A DNA stretch of 64,000 nt from Pyrenochaeta sp. MPI-SDFR-AT-0127 (Eukaryota > Ascomycota > Dothideomycetes > Pleosporales > Cucurbitariaceae). Positions 1 to 12,200 of this stretch are shown here, piece after piece; within the stretch, counting starts at the first letter, position 1, and each line of letters opens with the position of its first letter. The notes under the pieces were generated by a model. The model worked only from the letters and a program-made list of their open reading frames with translations, had not been told where the DNA came from and made no database searches. The stretch covers positions 186,001 to 250,000 of the forward strand of contig JAGTJM010000020.1 of assembly GCA_020747015.1 (NCBI GenBank), read 5' to 3'. A program made the translations under genes and the position numbers.

Positions 1-3000
1 CTAGTTAGGATTAATAGTACTTTTAGTACTTAATTAGTAAGCGTTACTACTATAACTATTATATTAAGAGGTTTATACGCGTACTCCTTATTATAGAAAG
101 TAATTATTCCTAGTAAAAAGGTATTATAAAAGATATCCTATATACCTACTCTATCTTCTAGAGTAGACTCCTATTTATAAGCGGCTATTAATATATAAAT
201 ACTATTCCTCTACCCTCTAGTTAATTATTATAATTAGGATCCTTCTTCTTCTATATATATAAAGGTATATATCTATAAACTATATTATCTAGTACTTTAT
301 TCCTCTTAGATATCTACTTAATTATAGTTTACGCAGCTCTAATACTAAGATACTACTCTATATAGGCTCTAAAGTCGCTTCCTTAGTAAGGCTAGCTATT
401 AATCTAGGAAAAGCTATACTTTAGCTTACTTCTTCTTTCTAAGTTAGAGTTTATAATAGATAGTATAGCCTACACTCTCTATATAAGAGTTTAGGCTTAT
501 CCTCTAGTTCTATTAAGATAAGGATACTAGAGTAAGAGGCTAATTAGGATAAGTAGTTAGGCTTATCTAGTATTATAGAGGTAGTAGGCCTAGCTTATAT
601 AGATTACTCTACCTATTAGGCAGCGTCTCCTAAGTAGTAATCTAATAGATCGCTAATACCTATAATATATAGCTTAGGCGTTAGTAATAGGGTTACTAAT
701 ATATAATAATCCTTATCTTAACCTATATAAATTCCTAGATACTTACTAGCTACGCTTATATCTTATATAGTCTCTAGCTTAATATCTTAGTTACTAAGCT
801 AGCTAGCTATAGTACTTATTACTTTAAGCTAATTACCCCTAAGATTACTCTTAGTAGTTAATTTAAGGGTTATATATTACTACTTATCTAGCTTACTATT
901 ATAGAGTACTTCTATAATAGTAATTATATCTTCCTTAGCTATTCCTTCCTTACTATTATAGTATAGGAATAGATACTTATTAAAGGTTATATTATATATT
1001 ATTATAACTTAGTTAAGTACTAGGACCTATATTCTATAGATATTAGAGGCTCTATAACTAACTAAGTATCTAATATAGCCCCTAGGTATTACTTTAAATA
1101 CCCTTTTATCCTACCTAGCTATACGTTCCCTATTTAAAGGATACGCTTAATAGTTATAGGGTATAAACTCTACTCTAGTTAGGGCGTAGATTAGCTATTC
1201 TTAATTAAGTAATTACTAGCTTATACTAATAGAAGTATTATTAAAACTAACTATTAAGGACTTTATTTAGTAATTAGAAACTATACCTAGCTATTAGGCT
1301 TATATTATATAGCTACGCAGTAGTGTCTATAGTCTTAGACTATAGGTAATTAGGTAAGTTTACGCTAGTGCGTATCTTAATTAATTTTATAATAATCTCT
1401 TATCCTACTTATTCTACTAATCTATTTAGCTTATACGTATATAATAGTATTAATTTAATTACTATTCTATACTAATCTACCTATTCCTAGTACTATAATT
1501 ACCCTCTCTAAGGCTATATAGCTAAGTTACTATCCTAATAGATTTTAATAATACTTAAGCTATACTTATTCTTAATTCTTACTCTATAGTTATCTAGGGT
1601 ACGAAGGATCTCTAATTCTAACTTTAATAGTAGGTTATAGTTATTAATACGCCTAGAGAAATCTTCTTTAATTAGTAATACCTATTATTTACCTAAGTAT
1701 CTATATATAAAGTTAAAGAGATCCTATAATATATAGTAGAAAGGTCTTAGTAATCCTTTCTTAGGGCGCCTTAAGATTACTTAAGAAGTATATAGTTATA
1801 TAATACTTATAATTAATCCTCTTTATACTATTAATTCTTATATTCTAAGCGCTCTTTACTAGGGCTTATATTACCTTCTACCCTAAGTAACTAGCTCTCT
1901 TATACTAAAGATCCTCTAAACTAATCCTACTTTAAGGGATAGTAGATATTACTATAGCTTTTATAATTATTAGGATCTAAGAATAAGATTAGATATTATA
2001 TTAATAAAGGCTAGATTACCTTTCTTAATTAGTTTAAATAATATAATATTTAACTCTAGAGTTCTAAATTATAGTATTCTATTATAGCCTATTATCTAAA
2101 TCTCTATCTACTTAAGTCGCGCTATAGATATAATATTAATATAGAAGCCTTATATAACCCTTACTTCCTTAAGGAGTAGGTCTACCTTACTTAATCTATT
2201 ATTACTATTAAAGATACCCTTAATTAATCTTTTCCTATAGCTATCTATAGGAAGAGATTATATTTCTACTTTAATATATTTATAATCCTTTACTTTCCTA
2301 AACGACCCTAGAATAAGGTAACTTTAATCGTTTACTAAGTAATAAGCTACGCCTCTATCTAGGATAGTTAAGCTAGAAAGTAGGTACTAGCTAAAGGATA
2401 TACTATAAATACCTTATTTAGACTAATCTTATTTAGTATCTTTATTAAATATAACGCGATTAATAATTACGCTAATAAATTATAAAGAAAGTAGGGAGAG
2501 GAGGAGATAACTTTCTTTAATAATAAAAATAGCCTAGTGATCTAGATAGGCTAGCAGCGGCTTAGCTCTTAGGATAAATAAAGATTACTTATATAAGCAG
2601 AATAATATCTTAGATAGATAAAAGGTAGGTAGGATATAATAAATTCGTTGCTAGGTACAGGATAAGTAGGTAGGATAGACCTCTACTTATAGATAGATCC
2701 TTCCTCCTTCTTACGGATATCTTTAGCCTAACTATAGGCTAACTATTTCCTTTAGGCTAACTTTATCCTAACTATAACCTTAGGTCTTCCTAAGGTTAAT
2801 AATATCTAGGTCTAAGACCTAAGGATAACCTTATCCTTAAGGATAACCTTAACTAAGGTCTTAACCTTTTTCTTAATAACTCGCTTAATACTAACGCTAT
2901 AATAATAAACTATATACTATTCTAATTAGAATTTATAGGCGAGTAAATCCTACTAAATATTATTACCTAAGCTCTAATATAGCTTACGTAATTAAATAAA

Positions 3001-4070
3001 GAAAATAAGCTTAGATAGTTTAAGTACCTTAAGTATCTAAACTTTATATAAATTAGCTTAGTACTTTTATTACGCCTGCGTCTAATCCTTAATTTTAAGG
3101 TCTTAGAGTCTCTACCCTTATTTACTAACCTAATTATTTAACCTATTTATAAATTTTAGCCTACTCTTCTTTATAGTACTATTCCTTAATCTTCTTTTTA
3201 TTAGATTTACTTAGATTTATCCTTAGGGTTAGAGATAATCCTATTATAGCTATCTAGAGTCTTCTATAAGTAATTAGCTTCTATCTATATTTATCGCGGG
3301 GTTTAACTTAGTAGGGGTAGCTATTACTTATTTTAAAGTTTCCTCTACTTAGTATTCTACTAAATAAGGAGATAGTAAATACTAATAGTTCTTTCCCTTT
3401 TAGAGTAAGGCTTATATAAGCCTATAATAGCGTACTATAAATATTAGCTAGATTATTAAGCTCTATTACTACTTAGCCTATTACTATATCTTTAATTATC
3501 TTAGTAGTTATTTAGTATACTTAATCTAGAGTAAACTTTAGTATAAGTACCTCTAGAAAGTTAGTAAGCCTAATTAATCCTTAAATATTAGGTATATTAA
3601 AGGCTTATACTTAAGTATATAGGACTTACTACTCTTAAAACTAATAATTAGGGGTTATTTACCCTCCCTTTACTTTTTCTAAGTATAATTAGTACTTACT
3701 TCTAATCTAGTTTACTATAAGGCTTATATTTAGAGCTAGGTCCTTCTTAAGCTATCTAATTAGAGGTTAAAGTCTATATTCCCTTCTATTAAGGAATTTA
3801 ATCTAGGTTAGAGTAAGAAGATCTATAGATACTATTTTATTAATCTAGTCTCTAATATTTAAGAGAGCTACTCTCTTTTAAGTCTAGTAAGTAGTTTTAA
3901 TCTTCTATTTCCTTATTAAAGTATTATTATCTACTCTATATTCCTTATATATAACTTATAGAGCCTTATATTTAAGTAAGTCCTTATTAAATTTCTTATA
4001 CTCTTCTTAGGTAGCTATAGTTAAGAGAGTAACTAGCTTAGTTAGCTTAGTTAGAATCTTTAGATAGGCT
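1..4070 (-). mobile_element. Ty1/copia retrotransposon remnant, RIP-degraded (left part: pol and most of gag)
   Basis: Read on the minus strand, this stretch keeps a copia-like order despite many stops. Gag-like sequence lies at about 3230-4070. An integrase-like segment lies at about 1080-1800 and includes a stretch resembling the copia pattern LPNYLWxxAxxTAxxLYN, followed by a GYRASNIYRI-like block. More pol continues leftwards and runs off the window. CpA and TpG are nearly absent and TpA is very common, as expected of RIP. The 5' end of gag lies on the other side of a gypsy insertion (from 11605). Reading GAACT across that junction with one copy of the target duplication keeps the gag frame. 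No LTR of this element was found. About 2200-3230 is too degraded to assign. Family assignment is inference from weak residual similarity. Confidence 0.65.
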
Positions 4071-4075
4071 AGTTC

Positions 4076-4375
4076 TGTAACGACACAGGCACGAGAGGGT
4101 TCCGAAACGGATCTAAGTGCAACTCAAAGGCATATAGGAGTGCGTGCTGCGGTAGATAACTAAGAACACCTCTATTCCTATAGGTCTAATACGGAAGGAT
4201 AAGAAGAACTTATCCTACTATCTACTACTAAAGAGCTATACTTATGTGTAGAGAAATAGGGGTAACAGGGCCTATTCGGGATAGTATTAGAGGCAGGTCT
4301 AATACCACCTAAGTAGAACCCTTCCCTCTTATAGGAACGCGTGTACGTCTCTATTTCTATATAACGTTTATTACA
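4076..4375 (-). repeat. 3' LTR of the gypsy element (300 bp)
   Basis: In sense orientation it starts TGTAATAAACG and ends GTCGTTACA, so it has the TG..CA form. It is the better preserved of the two LTRs of this element: CpA and TpG sites are still present near its left end. It matches the solo LTR at 12646-12945 (inverted) with few differences, and the right LTR at 11300-11599 with more transitions. Confidence 0.95.
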
Positions 4376-4387
4376 TTACCCCCCTCC
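4376..4387 (-). other. Polypurine tract next to the 3' LTR
   Basis: The minus strand reads GGAGGGGGGTAA directly before the LTR start TGTAATAAA. This is the expected site and composition for the plus-strand primer of an LTR retrotransposon, and it confirms that the element is transcribed from the minus strand. The truncated copy has the same tract (AAAGGGAGGTAA) at 15089-15100. Confidence 0.85.
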
Positions 4388-4689
4388 TTAGAAGAGATAG
4401 TCCCTATCTCTTACGGAGCTAGAAGGGTAATATGTAGTACTCTTTAGATATCTTTCCTAATAGATTTTGAGTCTATTCTAAATTAGATCTAAATTAGGGC
4501 TGACCTTAAATCTGCGCTTACTTAGGTCTAAGTCGCCTTCACCTTAAGTTAGCCGTTTACTCGTTAGTATAATTAAAATAATCCTACCTACTATAGTTAT
4601 TTTCTCTCCTTTATACACTACTTCCTATCGTAAGAGCCTACGCCTAAATCCTATCTAATACTATTTCTTAGCTAACTATTACTTAGCTA

Positions 4690-5060
4690 TACCTATAATA
4701 CCTATTCCTATACCCCCTAGGGCTCTACCTATAGCCTATAGGGTTATTTATATACGCGCTATAAGGGCTTTAGCCTATAGTAAAGATATTAAGTTTAGAT
4801 TCCCCTTAGAGGGATCTAAGAAGTGTATATATTATATATAGGGTAATAAGGTTTACCGCCTAGTTCCTCTATATACGGGTCGGGAGTATAAGGAGCTAGA
4901 GGCTGCCCTTAATTATAGGTCTACTACTAAGGAGTGGATAGAGTTTAAGGAGGCAGAGGAGGAGGAGCTGGAGGAGGTAATAGCTACTGTGGTTTCGGCG
5001 GCGTTACGGCTTAGGACTATAGTATAGGTGGCGACTGCGCAGGTTAAAAGCCTAACCACT
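4690..5060 (+). pseudogene. Degraded accessory ORF antisense to gypsy pol
   Basis: Between the chromodomain tail and the polypurine tract, the plus strand can be read for roughly 100 codons with only two stops (both TAG). The composition is protein-like: a basic stretch, then GSKKCIYYI and NKVYRLVPL, then a long Glu-rich helix-like stretch (FKEAEEEELEEV). TAT and TAC codons at the Tyr positions could be RIP products of Cys codons, so a small Cys motif may once have been present. The region also survives, inverted, in the truncated copy around 14330-14760. Function is unknown. Orientation opposite to pol is seen directly; that it was ever translated is inference. Confidence 0.45.
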
Positions 5061-5479
5061 ATTAAGCTACTATATACCGCCTACCTTTAATAGGAGGAGT
5101 AGGCGGAGTAGATTCAGGCTATAGGGGCTAAACTAACTAAGTTAACTAGTGTAGTCGCTTAGTTAGTTATGGTAATAAGCGCGGTAGCGGGCACGTTAGT
5201 GCCTCCTCCCCTAGGTCCAGCTACGCGTGGATGGGGTTAGAAGCCTTATAGAAGGAAAATAGGGGTAACGCTATTATTAGTTACTAGAGAGTTAGAGGGG
5301 AGGCTCCTATTACTCTATTAAAGAGCGAGTTAGAGACTAACCTTTAATAGGAATGTTAGGGCCTAAAAGGACTCTAAGATAGGTTCTTATTATAGTAGTT
5401 ATACTAGGCTTTACGGGGAGCTTCTATAGTATAATACTACCTATCTCTCTAAACTTAATTTAATTATCTATAAGTGCTG

Positions 5480-8400
5480 TAAGTCCTTAATACCCTTCTC
5501 CTAAGTAGTAATCTATTTATATAGACTCCTTAGGGGTCCTAGCTAATTTAGATACTTATTATAGAAGTCCTAAAGCTTATAAGGTGCGCCTATAAAGTTT
5601 AAGGCGTTATACTAAACTAGGTCTAGGTCGTATCTAACCTACTTTACTTTATACTTTAACTTTAAGTAATAGAGCTTACTCGCTAGGATTTCCTCTACCT
5701 CCTATTCCTTAACGCCTTATATAGGCGTACTAGGCGGTTTTAGAGCCTCTTACCCTAGGAGGGGGTTAGAGGGATCTTTATAGAGGATATCTAGTGCGAA
5801 GATATCGTAGATCTTTAAGCTATAAGGTAGTTTAGCCTATAGGAGTAGCCTACTTATTTAAGTACTTTAAAGGGACCCTCCTATTATTTAGATAGTTTTT
5901 AGGTAGGGCGGTTAGCCGTAAGGTTCTTTATTAATAGGTAAACCTTATTACTAATAACCTAGTTAATAGGCTTATAGTAATAATCTACGACGGATCTTAT
6001 TCGGTCCTAAGCCTTCTCTATATTCTTTTTCGCCTCCTACTACGCGTCGTGCATACGGGTAGTAAGGGCGAGAGCCTCCTTATTATTTAGTATCTTAGAA
6101 AAGGTTAACTTTGTAGGTTAGGCCTAGTCCTAACTCTAGCGTAGTTTAGAGCCGAATAGGACTTAGTACAGTATTATTTTAAGCGTGTTATATAGTAGCG
6201 TGACTTAAGCTTAATTAATTATAGGTAATAGTTCACTCTAGTTATCCTAATAGTAGGATACGAAGGGCCTCAGCCTTTAGTCTAAGTATTTATTTATAAT
6301 CTCTATTTACCTATTGGTTTATTTATAATAGGCCGTAGATAGTTTTACTTTAACGCCTATAATCTAATAGAATTTAGACTAGAATTAGGATATAAACTAG
6401 GGACCGCGATTGGATACTATACTTTTAGGCGTGTGCCTGAAACGATAGATCTATTAGATAAATAGGGCGGCTATGCCTTAGGCGTTAATAGTCTTATAGT
6501 AAGGGATAGTAGTAGCCTATTTAGATAAGCGGTTAATAATAACTATTACCTAATCGTATTTGGAGCGGTCTTAGGGGAACTCCTTAAAGTTAATACATAG
6601 ATGTTATATAGGTCTATTAGGGGTAGGGAGTGGCTATAGGTAACTAGGGAGTTAGTTCTATCTTAGATAGCCTTATTAGCAAGGGACGTAGTTCCTTACG
6701 TAGCGTTCACAGGTAGCTCCTATGCCTTTCTAGTAATAGCGGCGAGATAGGAGCTAATATATCTTAGAGGCACTAGGGTAGGTAGAGGAGATCTAGTTAT
6801 AGACCTCCCTAATAAGATAGGTGTAAAGCGAGGAGTTAATAGGTATATAAAGTTAATCTCTATAGAGTAGGAGTCCGTTCTCTATCTAATATTACTTTAG
6901 TAGGGTTTTTCATTCTTCTATAAAGGAATTCCGATTTTCTTAGAGGAGAGCCTTAATTAGCTCTAGGGAGTCTAAGTTTATAATATCCTAGAGAGGAGCA
7001 ATCGCTAAAATAGTTAACTCTTATAGAGGATAGTCCTTTAAGTAGTTTACTACTAGGTTAGAGTTAATACGGGTATATAATCTCTTAGGACCTAGTAAAA
7101 TACGTAAGTAGTTATCCTTCTATACTACTTTAATACTATTAACCTCCTATTTACGTTAACTTAGGATATCTACTCTAGTATTACTTACGCCTGGCGTATA
7201 TTCGATTTAGAAGTTAAACAGTGCTATAACCTCTACCTAATAGGCTTATCGTGTATTTAGTACTTTAGTAGTTATAAAGTATTTAAGGGACCGGTAATCT
7301 AAGTATACTTAGATCTAGTGTTAAACTATAGATAGTTTAGGCCTCTATTTCGCGAACGCGTACACGATCGTAAAGAGTTCTTTATTATAGATTTCCTAGT
7401 TTAGTTTAGATCTAGATAGGGTATAACTATAGAAGGTAATAGGATACTACTTTTTATTAGGGTACCTTTAGGATAGAACTCCTGCGATTACGCTATTAGA
7501 TGCGTCTATTTCTATCTTCGTTTTATATTTAGCGTTAAAATAGGCTAGGGTTAGGATTACTAGAAGAGTGGCTTTAATTTTATTAAATGCTCACTAATAG
7601 TTAGGGGTAGGGTGGCCGATGGGTAGGGGTTGGGTTACCCCGCGGGTTACCTCTTATTTTAGCTATAACTTTCCTAAATTATAACGTAATTTAATAATTT
7701 TTAGCTTATTTTATAGATCTAATCTATATCTATAACTTTTATATATAAAATTTCTTTTTAAAAAAATAATTACGTAAGTTATTAAGGTTTTAAAGCGTGG
7801 GTACTGGTGGCCTAATTAGGTGGGTATCGAAAAATGGGTATTGAAATAACTGACGTAATAAAAGATATATTACGTAATTAAAATTCTAGATTTATAGATC
7901 TAGCTAATAGCTATAAAATAAACTAAAATTTATCTAATTTGGACTAGTATTAATAGAGGAATAAATAAAAGAAAGATTAGGGGGTATACCCACCCAACCA
8001 GCCTAGTTAGGGGACTATATAAAGGGATTCGCTAGGCTCTAAAGAGTAATTATTAGCTTTATAATACATAAGAAGTCTTTAATAAATTGCCTATAGAATC
8101 TAGTAAACCCTAGGAATAACTTTATACCTGTAATCGTAGTAGGTTTAGCCTAGTTTTAGAGGACTTTAACCTTAATAGGATCTACCTTAATTCCCTTATT
8201 CATTAAGATATATCCTAAATATCTAGTATAATTTATATAAAATTCGCTCTTCTTAATATCTACCTAGAGACTAGCTATCTAAAGTCGCTCTAGAACCTTA
8301 CAAACGTGTTCCTAATAAGTTAGGGCGTCTTTAGAGTAGATTAGGATATCGTCTAGGTAGGCTACGTAGAAATTATCTAGATAGTTAATTAAAACGTCGT

Positions 8401-8800
8401 TTATATATCTTTAATAGGTAGCGGGCCTATTATAGAGTCTAAAGGGTAAGACCTTATATTTATAGCTACTATAACGGGTCTGAAAGGACGTATACTCTTT
8501 AGATTCGGGATCTATCCTAATCTTATTAAAGGCGGCATAGATATTAAACTTAGTAAAGATTTTAGCCTTAGACAGTCTTAATAATAACTTATCTATATAG
8601 GGTATTAGATAGGTATCTTTACGCGTTAGGTTGTTTAGCTTTTAATAGTCTACGCAGATACGTAATCCTCCTCCTAGTTTCTTAATAGCGAGGATTAGAG
8701 AAGTAAAGGGACTCTAGCTTACTTTAATAAAACCCTTCCAACGGTGCTCTAGTACGTAAGCTTTAATAGCTTCTAACTCTATTTAATTCTACTTATATAA
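5480..8800 (-). pseudogene. gypsy pol remnant (RT, RNase H, integrase, chromodomain)
   Basis: One broken minus-strand frame shows clear Ty3/gypsy landmarks. The RT has LRICVDY followed by KLN, FTKFNI and the catalytic YLDDILIYS (8334-8360). RNase H has IEIDASNSVIAGVL and NKELFTIVYAF. The integrase has the Cys pair of the H2C2 finger (TCERYV) and a core with INRLSK and SNRGP, where the Asp-bearing motif is weakened by RIP. It ends in a chromodomain (EVEEILASKLYYLKLKYKVK) and a KLRDF tail. Stops are mostly TAG and TAA derived from Trp and Gln codons. The frame between RT and RNase H is interrupted only by the MITE at 7608-8005 and is restored when the MITE and one target copy are skipped. Limits are approximate. 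Confidence 0.85.
7608..8005. mobile_element. hAT-like MITE (398 bp) inserted in gypsy pol
   Basis: The 8-bp direct repeat GTTAGGGG flanks it on both sides (7600-7607 and 8006-8013), the target-duplication length of hAT elements. The ends are imperfect inverted repeats: TAGGGTGGCCGATGGGTA on the left, and TAGGCTGGTTGGGTGGGTA as the reverse complement of the right. It has no coding capacity. Its ends keep CpG, CpA and TpG sites, unlike the surrounding gypsy sequence, so it may have arrived late. Skipping it plus one target copy restores the pol frame. The superfamily call rests on target length and end style. Confidence 0.85.
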
Positions 8801-9749
8801 TAGGGGATACGTGTTTAGTAATAGTCCTTTAAGTATAATCTTATAGTTATAAGAATAAGAAGGGGGTATCTTATTAGCGTCGACCTTATTAAACACGTCT
8901 TAATACGGGTAGTAATAGGAGGGTAGTTAGTCTTTAATTAGTTACGCGTTCTCTAGCTTATCCTTATAATCTTAGAGTAATCGATTAATTTTATATAGGC
9001 TTATAGTAAAGAACTTATTTTCTAGCTTTTTAAGATTAAAATAGAAAGTATTAGCTAAAATTAGGGTAACCTAAAAGATAGGCGGGGTAATAGGGGGCTT
9101 TTAGATAGGGGACTACTTAGGCTTTAGTAGGATAGTATAGCGCCTTAGAGTAGGTAGCTTAAGTATACCTTATATCTAGTAAAGTAAGTATAGGCTATTA
9201 TTCTCCTAATACTCCTCCTTATCCTATAGGGCATCTCGTCGTTATATATTAAGCTTAACTTACCTTATAGGAGTAGTTAGGTAGAGCTATATAGGGATAG
9301 GGGGCGAGGGGTTATAAGAGGCTAGATATTATAGAGGCTATACTATCTGTAAGCAATCCGTATTAAGTATAATCCTAAAGCGTTTTAGCTAACGAAGGCT
9401 GATAATATAATCCTAAGCGCCTAGGTTAAGGATAATAAAGGGGTAATTAAGAATCTTACGTCTATCAATCTTTAAATATAGGCGAATGTAGTAAGTAACG
9501 CTAGAAGATATCTAATCTTTAAAGCCTCGAACTATAACCTAGTAGGGTAGCTTTTAGATAGGTTATTAAAGGGCTATAGAAATAGAAGAAGTAATTTTAG
9601 AATTAAGAAATAAGTAACCTTAGGCTCCCGTATCTACTAGGGAATAGAGCTATACCCTAAGGTTATTATAATATAGAATAGAAGAAATAAGGAAATAAGA
9701 GCCACGGAATAAATAAGAGAGATTAAGACTAGATATATTATATTAGCTT

Positions 9750-11000
9750 AGGCCTAGGAAGGATCGTCCTCCTAGGCGGCGTCGTTTCCTAACTAAATTA
9801 GATCTATATTATAACTTTCTATAGCGTCCTTAAATTCTTCTTCCTCTAGTTTAATCTAGTAAACTTATAGTTTAGAACATTTATTAGTATAGTGTCTAGG
9901 GTTACTATAATTATAGTAGTTACCTAGGGTCCTTTCTCTATCTAGTATAGGTATCTTTAAGGCTAGGCGATATATAGTAGGCTTAAAAGACTACGTAGTA
10001 CTTAATAAGGGGGCTATATAGGTTATCTTCTAGATAGGGTCTATAATAGGTTATTATATAATCTAAGCACTATTTTAAGAATATTAGTAGGAGAGCTTAT
10101 AACTAGATAGTTCTTCCGCTCTATATTATATACTATTAGGTACTCTACTATCTATTTAAAGGAGTTATTCTAGAGGCGCTTAAATCCTAGGTTAGGTACT
10201 TAAAGGCTAGAGATAATCTTAATCTATAGGTAGTAAAACTACTCTAACTTAGGTATACGTCCTTTTATAGCCGCGCTTAGAAAACGTGCCTTAAAGAGAG
10301 TAAAAGTTTCCTCTTTCCCTTATTATAATTAGTTAAATAGTACTCTATTCTCTACTATCTTATTTCTAGTAATAAAATAGGATTTTAGAAGATCGATTAT
10401 CTATTTAGCGATCTAGAAGCCGTCTATAGGGGAGTTAGCTAGGTATTAGGGCTCTAGGTATTCTCTTACTAACCCTATAGTATACCCCTATACTAAGGCT
10501 ATACGTGCGCACTCTATCTAATAGTAATCTAAGTTAATCTTAAGTTAGTCTTATATTAAAGCTTACTATTATCTAAAGCTAGGGTTCTTCCTATCGCTAA
10601 GATCGCTAATAGGAGGCGTCTTTTCTAACCTTATTATTCTACCTATAAGTTCTAGGGAAGCGTTACTAAAGGAGAGTAGATCTCTTATAGGTTTATAGTT
10701 AGGGGTATTTTAGTAGTAGGTAGGGGCTAATTAGGCTTAAAGGAGCTAGAGATAGGCTAAGCGCTAAGTCTATTTAATTTAGCACGAACTTAATCTAGTT
10801 TACGCTATAACTTAGTAATCCTTATATTAGGTCTAATTATATTCTAATTCTCTACTATTATTAATTATACGTTAGATTCTATTTCCTATTTAGAGTAACC
10901 CTCTATTTACTTATTAGCCTTAGGCTCGCGATAATTTTTAACTAGGCGGCCTACTACTACGTTAATCTTAATAAGGATAATACTCCTATTTAAGCTAATC
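9750..11000 (-). pseudogene. gypsy gag remnant with zinc knuckle
   Basis: At 9877-9924 the minus strand gives a CCHC-type zinc-knuckle pattern, YNYSNPRHYTNKC, in which the first two cysteines now read Tyr. TGT-to-TAT is the expected RIP change. The stretch lies between the 5' LTR and the RT, where gag belongs. The rest has no clear motif and many stops, so the limits are only indicative. Protease should lie between this and the RT but was not identified. Confidence 0.6.
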
Positions 11001-11299
11001 CTTATTTAGGGGGAGATATTAGCTTAGGCTCTAATTCCCCTAGGTTATTAGTAGTCTCTAAGTTTCTACCTAGCGCTCTACGCGACTTTCCTAAAGTTAA
11101 TCCTTATATAGTAGTATAGGAAGTTCTAAACCTATAGGCTTTAGTTATTAGGAGATTAAGGGGATCCTAACTTTAGAATAATAGACTTTAATTATAAATA
11201 GATCTAAATTAGATTATATTAACGTAGGGGTTTAGACGTAATCTTTTTAAATAAAGTATATTATTAAGAAGCTATTACTAGTAGGGGCGAAGTTCTTCT

Positions 11300-11599
11300 T
11301 ATAATATAAATATAGGTCTAGAGGGTTCTAAAAGGATCTAAGTATAACTTAAAGGTATATAGGAGTGCGTGCTGCGGTAGATAACTAAGAATACCTCTAT
11401 TCCTATAGGTCTAATACGGAAGGATAAGAAGAACTTATCCTACTATCTACTACTAAAGAGCTATACTTATATATAGAGAAATAGGAGTAATAGGGCCTAT
11501 TTAGGATAGTATTGGAGGCAGGTCTAATACTACCTAAGTAGAACCTTCCCTCTTATAGGAACGCGTATGCGTCTCTATTTCTATATAACGTTTATTACA
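11300..11599 (-). repeat. 5' LTR of the gypsy element (300 bp)
   Basis: It is the same length as the left LTR and starts at 11300 with the RIP-altered TATAATATA where the left LTR has TGTAACGACA. It differs from the left LTR mostly by transitions at CpA and TpG sites. It ends TTTATTACA at 11599 and is followed by the AGTTC target copy. Confidence 0.93.
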
Positions 11600-11604
11600 A
11601 GTTC

Positions 11605-11760
11605 CTAATCCTTAATTAGTATAGTATCTATACTATCTAGATTAATCTAATCCTAAACCTACTTTTTATATATAAGGCTTTTAAGCTAAGAGAACTAGAA
11701 AGGCTAATCTTTCTATAATTATAGTAGGATATTTCCTTTAGGAATAGAAGATTCTTAATC
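11605..11760 (-). mobile_element. Copia remnant, gag N-terminal part beyond the gypsy insertion
   Basis: The minus-strand frame reads with residues such as FSxLKSLIYKK and INLDSIDTILIKD. It joins, across the AGTTC duplication, to AYLKILTKLTKLVTL on the left side of the gypsy element. This resembles the start of gag in fungal copia elements (a Trp-rich, then Lys-rich segment). The copia 5' LTR is not recognisable, and the sequence passes into the second gypsy copy somewhere between 11760 and 11800. Confidence 0.6.
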
Positions 11761-12200
11761 TATTATAAGTAAAATATTAGAGAAGTAAAGAATATAAAGT
11801 AATCTAAGTACTTTAGCGTATAAGATTATATAGGGAGAATTAATCTATAGTTCTATAGCGCTAGACTTATAACTATAGGAGTATACTAAGCTTAGAGAAA
11901 GATTAGTAGATAAGATTAATCTCTAGCTAAGAAAGCTAAGTTACGAAGTCTAGACTATATACTCTTAGATTAGAGGATACTTAATCTAATCTATCTTTTT
12001 AATTAGTATATCTTCTATACTCCTATTCTACGTAATTAGTTAGATTACTCTTCTACTTCTACTTATAAGAGAGATCTTCCTCCGCGATAATAAGGTACTA
12101 AGGAATAGGAGGTAGGAAAAATCCTAGTAAATAAACTCTACTATTTAAAACTAAAATATAAGATAAAGTAGATTAAATATAATCTAGATCTAGTTTAGTA

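Larger units (their letters stand above)
4076..11599 (-). mobile_element. Full-length Ty3/gypsy chromovirus, nested in the copia remnant
   Basis: Two 300-bp LTRs bound the element, and the 5-bp direct repeat AGTTC flanks it exactly (4071-4075 and 11600-11604). The sense strand is minus: the 5' LTR is at 11300-11599 and the 3' LTR at 4076-4375. The order is gag zinc knuckle (about 9877-9924), reverse transcriptase (about 8090-8730), RNase H (about 7230-7600 plus 8014-8060), integrase H2C2 and core (about 6840-6100), chromodomain (about 5620-5745) and polypurine tract. All frames are broken by C-to-T and G-to-A changes, so it is not autonomous. The internal part is about 6.9 kb, normal for fungal chromoviruses. 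A MITE at 7608-8005 is nested in it. Confidence 0.95.

Noticed and set aside
4376..5450. Reading this gypsy segment as plus-strand gag next to a 5' LTR
   Set aside because: RT, RNase H, integrase and the polypurine tract all show the element is on the minus strand, so this end is the 3' end.
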